Source: Mesorhizobium neociceri
Lineage (GTDB): Bacteria; Pseudomonadota; Alphaproteobacteria; Rhizobiales; Rhizobiaceae
Direction of reading: 5' to 3'
Assembly: GCF_013520985.1 (NCBI RefSeq)
Contig: NZ_JACDTY010000004.1
Span: 310,001 to 374,000 of the forward strand
DNA length: 64,000 bases
The notes beneath the pieces are model-generated. The model searched no databases and was not told the DNA's origin. It worked only from the letters and a program-made list of their open reading frames with translations. This document shows, piece by piece, positions 1 through 8,592 of the stretch (positions are counted from its first letter, which is position 1; the number at the start of each line of letters is the position of its first letter). The position numbers and the translations under genes were made by a program.

Positions 1-2
1 CC

Positions 3-521
3 GGCATCAAGCTGGAACTGCGGCAGGCGCTGGAGCCTTGGCATGTCATGGGCGAACAGGGCGCCATTGGCGGCACCGTGCGCTTCGTCGATTCCTCGGT
101 CGAACGGCTGCAGGTCAGGACCGAAGGCCTCAATCCGGAGCGTCATGCCATCGTCTGCAACGGCCGCGTCGTGCCGATGAAGGTGACCGACAACAGGGAG
201 GTCGCGGTGGCGGGCGTGCGCTTCAAGGCCTGGCAGCCGGCGTCGGGCCTGCATCCGGCGCTGCCGGTCAACACGCCGCTGGTCTTCGACATCTACGACC
301 GCTGGTCGGGTCGGGCGGTTGGCGGCTGCGTCTACCATGTCGCGCATCCCGGCGGGCGCAGCTACGATACCTTCCCGGTCAACGGCAACGAGGCCGAGGC
401 GCGGCGGCTTGCCCGCTTCGAGCCGCGCGGCCACACCCCGTCGGCCTATGTGCTGCGCAACGAAGAAGCCTCTGAAGACTTCCCGATGACCCTTGACCTC
501 AGGCGGCCATCAAGACTCTGA
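3..521 (+). CDS. C-terminal end of DUF2126 transglutaminase-family protein (partial)
   Basis: The frame is open from the window edge, so only the last ~172 residues are present and the N-terminal transglutaminase core lies outside. The visible part is a beta-rich tail ending in a stretch about a conserved family position ([28 protein letters not shown]), which I recognise as the end of the large (~1100 aa) DUF2126 proteins. It lies 6 bp before the ATP-grasp/alpha-E gene and upstream of a second transglutaminase, the usual gene neighbourhood of this family. The family is predicted to act on peptides (amide-bond formation or cleavage), but no substrate is known. Identification rests on the tail plus context. 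Confidence 0.75.
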   Translation, partial: GIKLELRQALEPWHVMGEQGAIGGTVRFVDSSVERLQVRTEGLNPERHAIVCNGRVVPMKVTDNREVAVAGVRFKAWQPASGLHPALPVNTPLVFDIYDRWSGRAVGGCVYHVAHPGGRSYDTFPVNGNEAEARRLARFEPRGHTPSAYVLRNEEASEDFPMTLDLRRPSRL

Positions 522-527
522 TCAGCG

Positions 528-2939
528 ATGGCAAAGGGGAATCAGAAAAAGATACGCGGCAACCCGCTGAGGCACAGTCTGCTGGAGCACTACCAGCCGA
601 TTGACGGCGTCGTCGACGAGATGGTCGATGCGGCAGGCAATCCGCGCCCGGTATGGAAGAACTTCATCGATGCGCTGGAAGAGCTTGGCCCCGAAAAGCT
701 CGGCCAGCGCTTCGCCCGCGCCGACCAGTATCTCCGTGATGCCGGCGTCTATTACCGCGTCTACGACAAGGCCGGCGCGAATGAGCGCGAATGGCCGCTG
801 GCGCATGTTCCGCTGCTGATCGAAGACAAGGAATGGGCTGAGATCAGCGCCGGCCTCATCCAGCGCGCCGATCTGTTCGAGGAGATAGTCGCTGACATTT
901 ACGGGCCGAACCGGCTGATTGAGAAGGGCATCCTGCCGGCGGGATTGATTGCGGCGAGCCCGGAATATTTGCGACCTGTTGTCGGCACCGTGCCGGCGAG
1001 TGGCCATTTTCTGCATTTTTGCGCCTTCGAACTCGGCCGTGGGCCAGACGGAAGCTGGTGGGTGCTGGGCGACCGTACACAGGCGCCGTCGGGCGCCGGC
1101 TTCGCGCTGGAAAACCGCGTCGCCACGACACGCGCCTTGTCCGACATCTATGGCGAGATGCATGTCCACCGTCTCGCCGGCTTCTTCCGCCGCTTTCGCG
1201 ACGCGCTCATCGGCATGGCCAAGGAAAACGATGGCCGCGTCGCCATCCTGACGCCGGGGCCGCTCAACGAGACCTATTACGAGCATGCCTATATCGCCCG
1301 CTATCTCGGCATCATGCTGCTCGAGGGCGAGGACCTGACCGTCTCCGGTGGCAAACTGATGGTGCGCACGGTTTCCGGTCTGATGCCGATCAGCATGCTG
1401 TGGCGGCGGCTCGATGCCGCCTTCGCCGATCCGCTGGAACTTAGACCAGACTCGCAGATCGGCACGCCGGGGCTGGTCGAGGCGATCCGCCAAGGCGCCG
1501 TTTCGACGGTCAACGCGCTGGGTTCGGGCCTAATGGAAACGCGGGCGCTGCTCGCCTTCCTGCCAAAAATTTCGCGCGAATTGCGCGGCGAAGAGCTTTT
1601 GTTGCCAAGCGTTGCCACCTGGTGGTGCGGGCAGGACAGCGAACGCCGGCATGTGCTCGCCAATCTCGACCGCATGGTGGTCGGCCCGGCGCTATCGACG
1701 CGGCTTGCCTTCGAAGACGACGACCAGACAAGACTCGGTTCGGCACTTACGGCTGACGAACGTGCCGCGCTGATTGCGCGCATCGAGAGCGACAGCGGCG
1801 GTTTCGTTGGCCAAGAAGCGGTGACGCTGTCGACGACACCGGTCTATGTCGGCGGCTGGCTGGAGCCACGGCCGGCGAGCCTGCGCGTCTATCTGGCGCG
1901 CACGTCGGAGGGCTGGACTGTGATGCCGGGTGGTTTCGCCCGCGTCGGCCTGTCGCTCGACCCGACGGCCATCGCCATGCAGCGCGGTGGCCAGGCGGCC
2001 GACGTCTGGGTGGTCAGCGACCGGCCGGTCGAGCGCGAGACGCTGCTGCCGCAGGAGCATGACAGTTTTGCCCGCACCATGCCGGGCAGCCTGCCCAGCC
2101 GTGCGGCGGAAAACCTGACCTGGCTCGGCCGCTACATCGAGCGCTCGGAAGACACGGTGCGCATCCTGCGCGCCTATCATGTGCGGCTGGCCGAAACGTC
2201 CGATCCGGACATGCCGCTGCTCGCCGATGTCAGGGACTATCTCGAACCGTTCGGCATCGACCTCGAAGCGGCCATTCCGCCTGCATTGATCGGTACGCTG
2301 GACAGCGCCGTCTACAGCGCCGGGCAGATCAGAGACCGGTTTTCGCCCGATGGCTGGCTGGCGCTGAAAGACCTGTCGAAGACCATCCACCAATTCGCAA
2401 CGACAGTGGCGCCGGGCGACGATGCGACGAGGGCGATGACGGTGATGCTGCGCAAGCTCGCCGGCTTTTCCGGCCTGCTGCACGAGAACATGTACCGTTT
2501 CACCGGCTGGCGTTTCCTCGAGATCGGCCGGCGCATCGAACGCGGCATCCAGATCGCCCGCACGCTTGCCCGTCTCACCCGCTCCGGCGCGACGGATGGT
2601 TCGCTCGACATGATGCTGGAGATCGGCGACAGCGTCATGACCCACCGCCGGCAGTATCCGGTGCGGGCCGGGCGACGCACGGTGATCGACCTCCTGGCGC
2701 TCGACCCGCTCAACCCGCGCTCGATCCTGTTCCAGCTCGAGCGGCTGAAGGCGGAGATCGGGCTGTTGCCCTCGGTTGGCCCGGAGGGACATATGTCGGT
2801 GGCGGCCAAGGAAATCCTGCAGCTCAACACGGCCATTGCCGTCATGGAGCCATCGGAGATGTCGGCGGAGGTGCTGGACGATCTCGCCACTGAAATCGGC
2901 AACCTCTACAACAGCCTCGCCAAAGCGTATTTCGGCTAA
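528..2939 (+). CDS. Circularly permuted ATP-grasp (DUF404/DUF407) fused to alpha-E domain
   Basis: An 803-residue protein made of two modules. Residues ~1-490 match the circularly permuted ATP-grasp type 2 family (DUF404/DUF407): the GPLNETYYEHAYIARYLG and LRPDSQIGTPGLVEAI regions are typical. Residues ~520-800 are the mostly helical alpha-E (DUF403) domain, beginning near SRAAENLTWLGRYIERSED. In many bacteria these are two adjacent genes; here they are fused. The ATP-grasp part is predicted to ligate amino acids or peptides using ATP. It sits between two transglutaminase-like genes with short gaps, so the three are probably one operon. Start chosen at the ATG 6 bp after the previous stop. 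Function is predicted from the family, not proven. Confidence 0.88.
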   Translation: MAKGNQKKIRGNPLRHSLLEHYQPIDGVVDEMVDAAGNPRPVWKNFIDALEELGPEKLGQRFARADQYLRDAGVYYRVYDKAGANEREWPLAHVPLLIEDKEWAEISAGLIQRADLFEEIVADIYGPNRLIEKGILPAGLIAASPEYLRPVVGTVPASGHFLHFCAFELGRGPDGSWWVLGDRTQAPSGAGFALENRVATTRALSDIYGEMHVHRLAGFFRRFRDALIGMAKENDGRVAILTPGPLNETYYEHAYIARYLGIMLLEGEDLTVSGGKLMVRTVSGLMPISMLWRRLDAAFADPLELRPDSQIGTPGLVEAIRQGAVSTVNALGSGLMETRALLAFLPKISRELRGEELLLPSVATWWCGQDSERRHVLANLDRMVVGPALSTRLAFEDDDQTRLGSALTADERAALIARIESDSGGFVGQEAVTLSTTPVYVGGWLEPRPASLRVYLARTSEGWTVMPGGFARVGLSLDPTAIAMQRGGQAADVWVVSDRPVERETLLPQEHDSFARTMPGSLPSRAAENLTWLGRYIERSEDTVRILRAYHVRLAETSDPDMPLLADVRDYLEPFGIDLEAAIPPALIGTLDSAVYSAGQIRDRFSPDGWLALKDLSKTIHQFATTVAPGDDATRAMTVMLRKLAGFSGLLHENMYRFTGWRFLEIGRRIERGIQIARTLARLTRSGATDGSLDMMLEIGDSVMTHRRQYPVRAGRRTVIDLLALDPLNPRSILFQLERLKAEIGLLPSVGPEGHMSVAAKEILQLNTAIAVMEPSEMSAEVLDDLATEIGNLYNSLAKAYFG

Positions 2940-2989
2940 GCAGCGCGGTTTTGCGAGAAGAGCCTGCGCCAAAACTAGAAAAGTAGGGC

Positions 2990-3874
2990 ATGCTGTACGA
3001 TATCAGGCTTCATCTCAGCTACGATTATGACGCCGCGGCCGGTGGCAGCCGACATCAGGTGCGTGTGTTGCCGCAGACTATTGCCGGCGTGCAACGCGTC
3101 GTCGCCGCCTCGCTTTCGTTTGTGCCGACCCCGTCGGAGCGCACGGATTTTGCCGATTTCTTCGGCAATAATGTCACCGCGATCGCCTTTCGCGATGTCC
3201 ATGACGGGCTCGACATCAGAATGAGCGCGCGCGTGTCGGTGTCGCGGCCTGAGCCTGGGCTCGACGTGTCGCCCGACTTGCAACGCCTGAGGGAAGAACT
3301 CGGCGCGGTGCGGTCACTGGCGCCTGACGCCCCGCATCACTTTCTCACGGCCAGCGATCATGTCGGCATCGATGCGGCGATCACCGCCTATGCACGCGGC
3401 AGCGCCAGCGGCTCGACGGTTGGCACGGCCATCGATCTGTGCAACCGCATCCACCGCGACTTCACTTATGATGGTGAGGCGACCACCGTTCATACCAAGG
3501 CCACCGACGCCTTCCGTTTGAAGCGGGGCGTGTGCCAGGATTTCTCCCACATCATGATCGCCGGCCTGCGCGGGCTGGGCATCCCCGCCGGTTATGTCAG
3601 CGGCTTCCTACGCACCATTCCGCCGAAAGGAAAGCCGCGGCTCGAAGGCGCCGACGCCATGCATGCATGGGTCAAGGTGTGGTGCGGGCGCGATGCCGGC
3701 TGGCAGGAATTCGACCCGACCAACGGCATGCGGGCGAGCAACGACCACATCACCGTTGGCTATGGCCGTGACTATTCCGACGTGGCGCCGATCGTCGGAG
3801 TGCTGAAAACCACCGGCGGACAGGTCGGCGACCAGGCGGTCGATGTCATTCCGGTCGCCCTCGAAAAGGCCTGA
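2990..3874 (+). CDS. Transglutaminase-like cysteine peptidase family protein
   Basis: A 294-residue protein with an N-terminal beta domain (bacterial transglutaminase-like N-terminal region, residues ~1-90) and a transglutaminase core. The catalytic triad can be read directly: Cys in GVCQDFSHI (~residue 182), His in DAMHAWVKV (~221) and Asp in EFDPTNG (~241). No signal peptide is seen, so it is probably cytoplasmic. It follows the ATP-grasp/alpha-E gene by 50 bp and completes the three-gene cluster. Proteins of this family in this setting are thought to cleave or cross-link peptides made by the ATP-grasp partner. Confidence 0.88.
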   Translation: MLYDIRLHLSYDYDAAAGGSRHQVRVLPQTIAGVQRVVAASLSFVPTPSERTDFADFFGNNVTAIAFRDVHDGLDIRMSARVSVSRPEPGLDVSPDLQRLREELGAVRSLAPDAPHHFLTASDHVGIDAAITAYARGSASGSTVGTAIDLCNRIHRDFTYDGEATTVHTKATDAFRLKRGVCQDFSHIMIAGLRGLGIPAGYVSGFLRTIPPKGKPRLEGADAMHAWVKVWCGRDAGWQEFDPTNGMRASNDHITVGYGRDYSDVAPIVGVLKTTGGQVGDQAVDVIPVALEKA

Positions 3875-3972
3875 CGGCCTCGAAGCCTGTGGGCCTGACG
3901 CGATTCTGATGGCGTGACGGAACCAGCGGCCATTCCGGTGCTTATCTCTGAGCAAAATCTCGTGGAGGGGGC

Positions 3973-5073
3973 ATGCTGGACAGATCCGGAGCGCCATCCG
4001 GCCGATCGGCTGCCGGGCAGGGAGACAATGGGGCACCGAAAAACGGCGCGCAGACGTCTGCCGATCAGGCCTCGCTCACCTATGTCAGCGACAGTGAGCC
4101 CGGTATCCGCCGCCTGAAGGCGGGCGAGGGATTTTCGTACAAAGGCGCGAAGGGGCAGACCCTCAGTGCGGCAGCCATCGCCCGCATCAAGGCGCTGGCG
4201 ATACCGCCGGCCTGGACGGATGTGTGGATTTCGCCCGATCCCACCGGCCATATCCAGGCGACCGGACGCGACCAGCGCGGGCGCAAGCAGTATCGCTACC
4301 ATCCGCTGTGGGCGGCGGAGCGCGACGGCGCCAAATATTCGAGCCTTGTCGCCTTTGCCGAAAGCCTGCCGGAATTGCGCCGCAGCATCGATGCCGATCT
4401 GCGTCGCCACGGCCTGCCGGCAGAGCGCGTCGTGGCGGCAATCGTCTGGCTGCTCGACAACACGATGATCCGGGTCGGCAATGCCGCCTATGCCCGCGAC
4501 AACAAGAGTTTCGGGCTGACCACGCTGCGCGACCGCCACGTCGACATCAAGGGATCGAGCCTGCGCTTTGCCTTCAAGGGCAAGTCCGGCAAGGAATGGA
4601 AATTGAAGCTGGTCGACCGCCGCATCGCCCGGGTCGTGCGCGGCGCGCAGGATATTCCGGGGCAAAAGCTGTTCCAATATTTGGACGAGGACGGGGCGAG
4701 GCATCCGGTGCGTTCCGACGACGTCAATCGCTATATACGCGACGCCGTCGGAGAAGACTTCAGCTCCAAGCACTTCCGCACCTGGGGTGGCACCATCCAT
4801 GCCGCCTCGCTGTTTGCGCAGACGGAGCTTCCCGAGAGCCAGGCCGGAGTGAAGCGGGTGACGAACACCGTCATCGACAAGGTGGCACAGCGGTTGGGCA
4901 ACACGCGTGCCGTCTGCCGCAAATGCTATATCCATCCGCAGGTGTTCGAAGCGTGGTCGCAAGGACGGCTGCTCAGCGAAATAACCGAGGCCAACAAGCG
5001 CAAGCGATCGATAGACGGTCTCGACGACGAAGAGGCGCTGGTGCTGCGGTGGCTGAAGGCCAGCGAAGCTTGA
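3973..5073 (+). CDS. DNA topoisomerase IB (poxvirus-like)
   Basis: A 366-residue type IB topoisomerase, which relaxes supercoils by transient 3'-phosphotyrosyl linkage. It shows the poxvirus-type N domain (YVSDSEPGIRRLKAGEGFSY) and the catalytic domain with GLTTLRDRHV, an active-site Arg region, KHFRTWGGT and the tyrosine motif RKCYIHPQVFEAW, where Tyr is the nucleophile. The start is the ATG at 3973, preceded by GGAGGGGG a few bases upstream. The first ~35 residues are Gly/Ser/Pro-rich and probably disordered. The gene stands alone: 98 bp after the transglutaminase gene and 81 bp before the DGPF gene, which has its own candidate promoter. Confidence 0.93.
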   Translation: MLDRSGAPSGRSAAGQGDNGAPKNGAQTSADQASLTYVSDSEPGIRRLKAGEGFSYKGAKGQTLSAAAIARIKALAIPPAWTDVWISPDPTGHIQATGRDQRGRKQYRYHPLWAAERDGAKYSSLVAFAESLPELRRSIDADLRRHGLPAERVVAAIVWLLDNTMIRVGNAAYARDNKSFGLTTLRDRHVDIKGSSLRFAFKGKSGKEWKLKLVDRRIARVVRGAQDIPGQKLFQYLDEDGARHPVRSDDVNRYIRDAVGEDFSSKHFRTWGGTIHAASLFAQTELPESQAGVKRVTNTVIDKVAQRLGNTRAVCRKCYIHPQVFEAWSQGRLLSEITEANKRKRSIDGLDDEEALVLRWLKASEA

Positions 5074-5103
5074 AAAATTGCCCTAACTTTTTTGTCGACG
5101 CCA

Positions 5104-5130
5104 TGTCGGCATAGGCCCTACTGTTTCGTC
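5104..5130 (+). promoter_or_regulatory. Candidate ECF42-type promoter
   Basis: TGTCGG (5104-5109) is separated by 17 bp from CGTC (5127-5130), upstream of the DGPF/sigma-factor operon. From memory, ECF42 sigma factors use promoters with a TGTCGA-like -35 and a CGTC/CGAC -10 box and typically drive their own DGPF genes. A second TGTCGA lies at 5093, but its spacing (28 bp) is wrong. Inferred from sequence only. Confidence 0.45.
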
Positions 5131-5154
5131 CTTTGATACAGAAAAGGACGTCTC

Positions 5155-5529
5155 ATGCTCTACGCTATCCTCTGCTATGCCTCCGAAGATGTCGTCTCCT
5201 CCTGGAGCAAGGCACAGGATGACGAGGTGATGGCGAAACTCCTGAACGTGCAGGAAAAATACGCCAAGGCCGGCCGGCTTGGCCCGGTGGCGCGGCTTTT
5301 GCCGACCACCGCCGCGACGACGCTGCGCAGGGTCAAGGGCGAAGCGGTGGTCATCGACGGGCCGTTTGCCGAGACCAAGGAGCAGTTCCTCGGCTTCTAC
5401 ACGCTCGAATGCGCCGATCTCGACGAGGCCGTCGACTTCGCGCGCGAGCTTTCCGAGGTCAATCCGAGCGGCGGATCCTATGAGATCCGACCGGTTTCCG
5501 TGTTCGACCCAACCAGAGTCTTGAAATGA
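5155..5529 (+). CDS. YciI-like DGPF-domain protein
   Basis: A 124-residue YciI/YCII-related (DGPF) protein with the name-giving motif seen as DGPFAETKE (~residues 74-82) and the family start MLYAILCYASED. These small ferredoxin-fold-like proteins are almost always next to ECF42 sigma factors and are believed to belong to their regulon; their biochemical role is unknown. Here the stop overlaps the start of the sigma-factor gene by 4 bp (ATGA), so the two are translationally coupled. A GAAAAGGA ribosome site precedes the ATG. Confidence 0.9.
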   Translation: MLYAILCYASEDVVSSWSKAQDDEVMAKLLNVQEKYAKAGRLGPVARLLPTTAATTLRRVKGEAVVIDGPFAETKEQFLGFYTLECADLDEAVDFARELSEVNPSGGSYEIRPVSVFDPTRVLK

Positions 5530-6800
5530 CCGACCTTTCCTGGATCAGCTCCGCGATCTCAGCCGCCCGCCCGCAGGCGATGGGTGCGTTGCTGCGCTAC
5601 TTCCGCGATCTCGATACGGCGGAAGAGGCTTTCCAGGATGCGTGCCTGAGGGCGCTCAAGAATTGGCCGCAGAACGGGCCGCCGCGCGATCCGGCTGCAT
5701 GGCTGATCTTTGTCGGCCGCAACAGCGGCATCGACGCGGTGCGCAAACGCGCCAAGCAGGCGCCGATGCCGGAAGAGGACCAGATATCGGACCTCGAAGA
5801 TGCCGAGAGCGATATCGCCGAACGGCTGGACGGCGCGCATTACCGCGACGATATTCTGCGGCTGCTGTTCATCTGCTGCCATCCCGATCTTCCGCCGACA
5901 CAACAGATCGCGGTGGCGCTGCGCATTGTTTCCGGTATCACCGTCAAGCAGATCGCGCGCGCCTTCCTGGTCGGCGAAAGCGCCATGGAGCAGCGCATCA
6001 CCCGTGCCAAGGCGCGCATTGCCGACGCCGGCGTGGCCTTTGAGACGCCGGGCGCGGTCGAGCGCTCGGAGCGGCTCGCGGCCGTCGCGGCCATGGTCTA
6101 TCTGATCTTCAACGAGGGCTATTCGACCAACAGCGGCGAGGCGCCGGCCCGCGCCCCGCTCTGCGAGGAGGCGATCCGGCTGGCGCGCCTGCTGCTCAGG
6201 TTGTTCCAGACCGAGCCGGAGATTATGGGCCTGACGGCGCTGCTTCTGCTGCAGCATGCCCGCGCCCCGGCCCGGTTCGACGAGAATGGCGAGATCGTGC
6301 TGCTCGACGACCAGGACCGCTCGCTGTGGAGCCGCAAGATGATCGACGAGGGCCTGGCGCTCGTCGACAAGGCGCTGCGCCACCAGAAACCAGGGCCCTA
6401 CCAGGTCCAGGCGGCAATCGCCGCTCTGCATGCGCGGGCGGCAACGCCCGAGGATACCGACTGGACCGAGATCGATCTGCTCTACAGCCTTCTGGAAAGG
6501 ATGCAGCCATCGCCGGTGGTGACGCTGAACCGCGCCGTCGCGGTCGCCAAGGTGCGCGGCCCCGAAGCTGCCCTTGCGATGATCGAGCCGCTCGGCGAAA
6601 GGCTCTCCGGCTATTTCCACTTCTTCGGCCTCAAGGGTGGGCTGTTGATGCAACTCGACCGTGGCGAGGAGGCGCGTGTCGCTTTCGACCGCGCCATTGC
6701 ACTTGCCAATACGGCGGCGGAAGCCGCCCATATCCGCATGCATATCGACCGGCTTATGCGAGACGGCGCCGTGCGTCCCACGGTGCAAAAGGCAAACTGA
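5526..6800 (+). CDS. ECF42-family RNA polymerase sigma factor with C-terminal TPR-like extension
   Basis: A 424-residue sigma-70 family protein, far longer than a normal ECF sigma factor. Residues ~1-170 contain region 2 (YFRDLDTAEEAFQDACLRAL, AWLIFVGRNSGIDAVRKR) and region 4 (LPPTQQIAVALRIVSGITVKQIARAFLV). The remaining ~250 residues form a helical extension (DUF6596/TPR-like; YLIFNEGYSTNSGE, VTLNRAVAVAKVRGPEAAL). This extension and the coupled DGPF gene define the ECF42 group, which has no obvious anti-sigma factor; the extension is thought to control activity. The stress that activates it cannot be told from sequence. Confidence 0.92.
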   Translation: MTDLSWISSAISAARPQAMGALLRYFRDLDTAEEAFQDACLRALKNWPQNGPPRDPAAWLIFVGRNSGIDAVRKRAKQAPMPEEDQISDLEDAESDIAERLDGAHYRDDILRLLFICCHPDLPPTQQIAVALRIVSGITVKQIARAFLVGESAMEQRITRAKARIADAGVAFETPGAVERSERLAAVAAMVYLIFNEGYSTNSGEAPARAPLCEEAIRLARLLLRLFQTEPEIMGLTALLLLQHARAPARFDENGEIVLLDDQDRSLWSRKMIDEGLALVDKALRHQKPGPYQVQAAIAALHARAATPEDTDWTEIDLLYSLLERMQPSPVVTLNRAVAVAKVRGPEAALAMIEPLGERLSGYFHFFGLKGGLLMQLDRGEEARVAFDRAIALANTAAEAAHIRMHIDRLMRDGAVRPTVQKAN

Positions 6801-7000
6801 GCGCCATCTGCCCATCTGGTTCATTCGAGTCTGGCTCAATCGTGCAGCTTGGGCTTGGACCATGCCGGGGTGGCGATTTTCCCCTGAAACGAGTAATGCC
6901 ACGCCATGACGGCGCCTGACGTGCCTGCGGCACGCAGGCGACATGGTGCGAAGGCTCGACCGCCGCCACATGATGGCGAGCGGATCTGAAAGGGATAAAA

Positions 7001-8515
7001 ATGACGATAGCGAAGGAAACGGCTGAACTTCTGGCGAAACTTGGCGTGGCCAAGGACGCGCTTACCGGCGGCGACCTCATCGTGCGCAGCCCGGTGACGG
7101 GCGAGCAGATCGCGGCGCTGAAGACGATTTCACCGGCCGAGGCGGCCAAAGCCATCGACGCCGCGCACACGGCTTTCCAGGCTTGGCGGATGGTGCCGGG
7201 TCCCCGGCGCGGCGAACTGGTGCGGCTGCTCGGCGAGGAGTTGCGCGCCCACAAGGCCGAGCTTGGCCGGCTGGTGTCGATCGAGGTCGGCAAGATCCCG
7301 TCCGAGGGCCTTGGCGAAGTGCAGGAAATGATCGACATTTGCGATTTCGCCGTCGGCCTGTCCCGCCAGCTCTACGGCCTGACCATCGCCACCGAGCGCC
7401 CCGGCCATCGCATGATGGAGACCTGGCATCCGCTCGGCGTCGTCGGGGTCATCTCGGCCTTCAACTTCCCGGTCGCGGTGTGGTCCTGGAATGCTGCCCT
7501 TGCTCTGGTCTGCGGCGATGCCGTGGTGTGGAAGCCGTCGGAAAAGACGCCGCTGACGGCGCTTGCCTGCGAAGCGATCTTTGCACGTGCGGTCAAGCGC
7601 TTCGGCGCGGATGCGCCGCAGGGCCTGGCGCCGGTGCTGATCGGCGATCGCGCCATCGGCGAGATCCTGGTCGATCATCCCAAGGTGCCGCTGGTTTCGG
7701 CCACCGGCTCGACGCGCATGGGCCGGGATGTCGGCCCAAGGCTGGCCAAGCGCTTTGCCCGCGCCGTGTTGGAGCTCGGCGGCAACAATGCCGGTATCGT
7801 TTGCCCGACCGCCGATCTCGACATGGCGCTGCGCGCCATCGCTTTCGGCGCCATGGGCACGGCCGGCCAGCGCTGCACGACGCTCAGGCGCTTGTTCGTG
7901 CATGACAGCGTCTATGACGCGCTGCTGCCGCGCCTGAAGAAGGCCTACGAAAGCGTCTCGGTTGGCAATCCGCTGGAAACCTCTTCGCTGGTCGGTCCGC
8001 TGATCGACAAGGCGGCCTTCGACGCCATGCAGAAGGCACTGAAGGAAGCCGGCGCCCATGGCGGCAAGGTGACCGGCGGCGCGCGGGTCGAGAATGGCCA
8101 CCCGGACGCCTATTACGTGCATCCGGCACTGGTCGAAATGCCGAAGCAAGTCTCGCCGGTGACGGAAGAGACCTTCGCGCCGATCCTGTATGTGATGAAA
8201 TATTCCGACTTCGACGCCGTGCTCGACGAGCACAATGCGGTTGGCGCCGGCCTGTCATCGTCGATCTTCACCCGCGACCTGCAGGAATCCGAGCGCTTCC
8301 TCGGCGTCGACGGTTCGGATTGCGGCATCGCCAACGTCAACATCGGCACGTCGGGCGCCGAGATCGGCGGCGCGTTCGGTGGCGAAAAGGAAACCGGCGG
8401 CGGCCGCGAGAGCGGTTCGGACGCCTGGAAGGCCTATATGCGCCGCGCCACCAATACGGTGAACTATTCGAAGGCGCTGCCGTTGGCCCAGGGCGTGTCG
8501 TTCGACATCGACTGA
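7001..8515 (+). CDS. amaB: ALDH7-family aldehyde dehydrogenase (L-piperidine-6-carboxylate / aminoadipate-semialdehyde dehydrogenase)
   Basis: A 504-residue NAD-dependent aldehyde dehydrogenase. Catalytic features are visible: Glu in LELGGNNAG (~residue 260) and Cys in AGQRCTTLRR (~residue 293); Rossmann positions include ATGSTRMG. The NNAG variant and the C-terminal GGEKETGGGRESGSDAWK block are typical of ALDH7 (antiquitin-like) enzymes, which oxidise alpha-aminoadipate semialdehyde (in equilibrium with piperideine-6-carboxylate) in lysine catabolism. AAGGGA precedes the ATG. No other lysine-degradation gene is nearby, so the substrate rests on family resemblance. Confidence 0.85.
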   Translation: MTIAKETAELLAKLGVAKDALTGGDLIVRSPVTGEQIAALKTISPAEAAKAIDAAHTAFQAWRMVPGPRRGELVRLLGEELRAHKAELGRLVSIEVGKIPSEGLGEVQEMIDICDFAVGLSRQLYGLTIATERPGHRMMETWHPLGVVGVISAFNFPVAVWSWNAALALVCGDAVVWKPSEKTPLTALACEAIFARAVKRFGADAPQGLAPVLIGDRAIGEILVDHPKVPLVSATGSTRMGRDVGPRLAKRFARAVLELGGNNAGIVCPTADLDMALRAIAFGAMGTAGQRCTTLRRLFVHDSVYDALLPRLKKAYESVSVGNPLETSSLVGPLIDKAAFDAMQKALKEAGAHGGKVTGGARVENGHPDAYYVHPALVEMPKQVSPVTEETFAPILYVMKYSDFDAVLDEHNAVGAGLSSSIFTRDLQESERFLGVDGSDCGIANVNIGTSGAEIGGAFGGEKETGGGRESGSDAWKAYMRRATNTVNYSKALPLAQGVSFDID

Positions 8516-8543
8516 GGCGCTGCGCCAGCTTCCCTGACCAGTT

Positions 8544-8572
8544 GATCCATCCCGATTCAGTCGGGGTGGATC
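8544..8572. terminator. Hairpin between convergent genes
   Basis: A 12-bp stem (8544-8555 with 8561-8572, one G-T pair) with a 5-base loop sits between the stops of the aldehyde dehydrogenase and the convergent downstream gene. It could end transcription from both sides, although no T-run follows on either strand, so a classical intrinsic terminator is not certain. Confidence 0.5.
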
Positions 8573-8592
8573 GCTATCGTGAGCGCGGAGGT

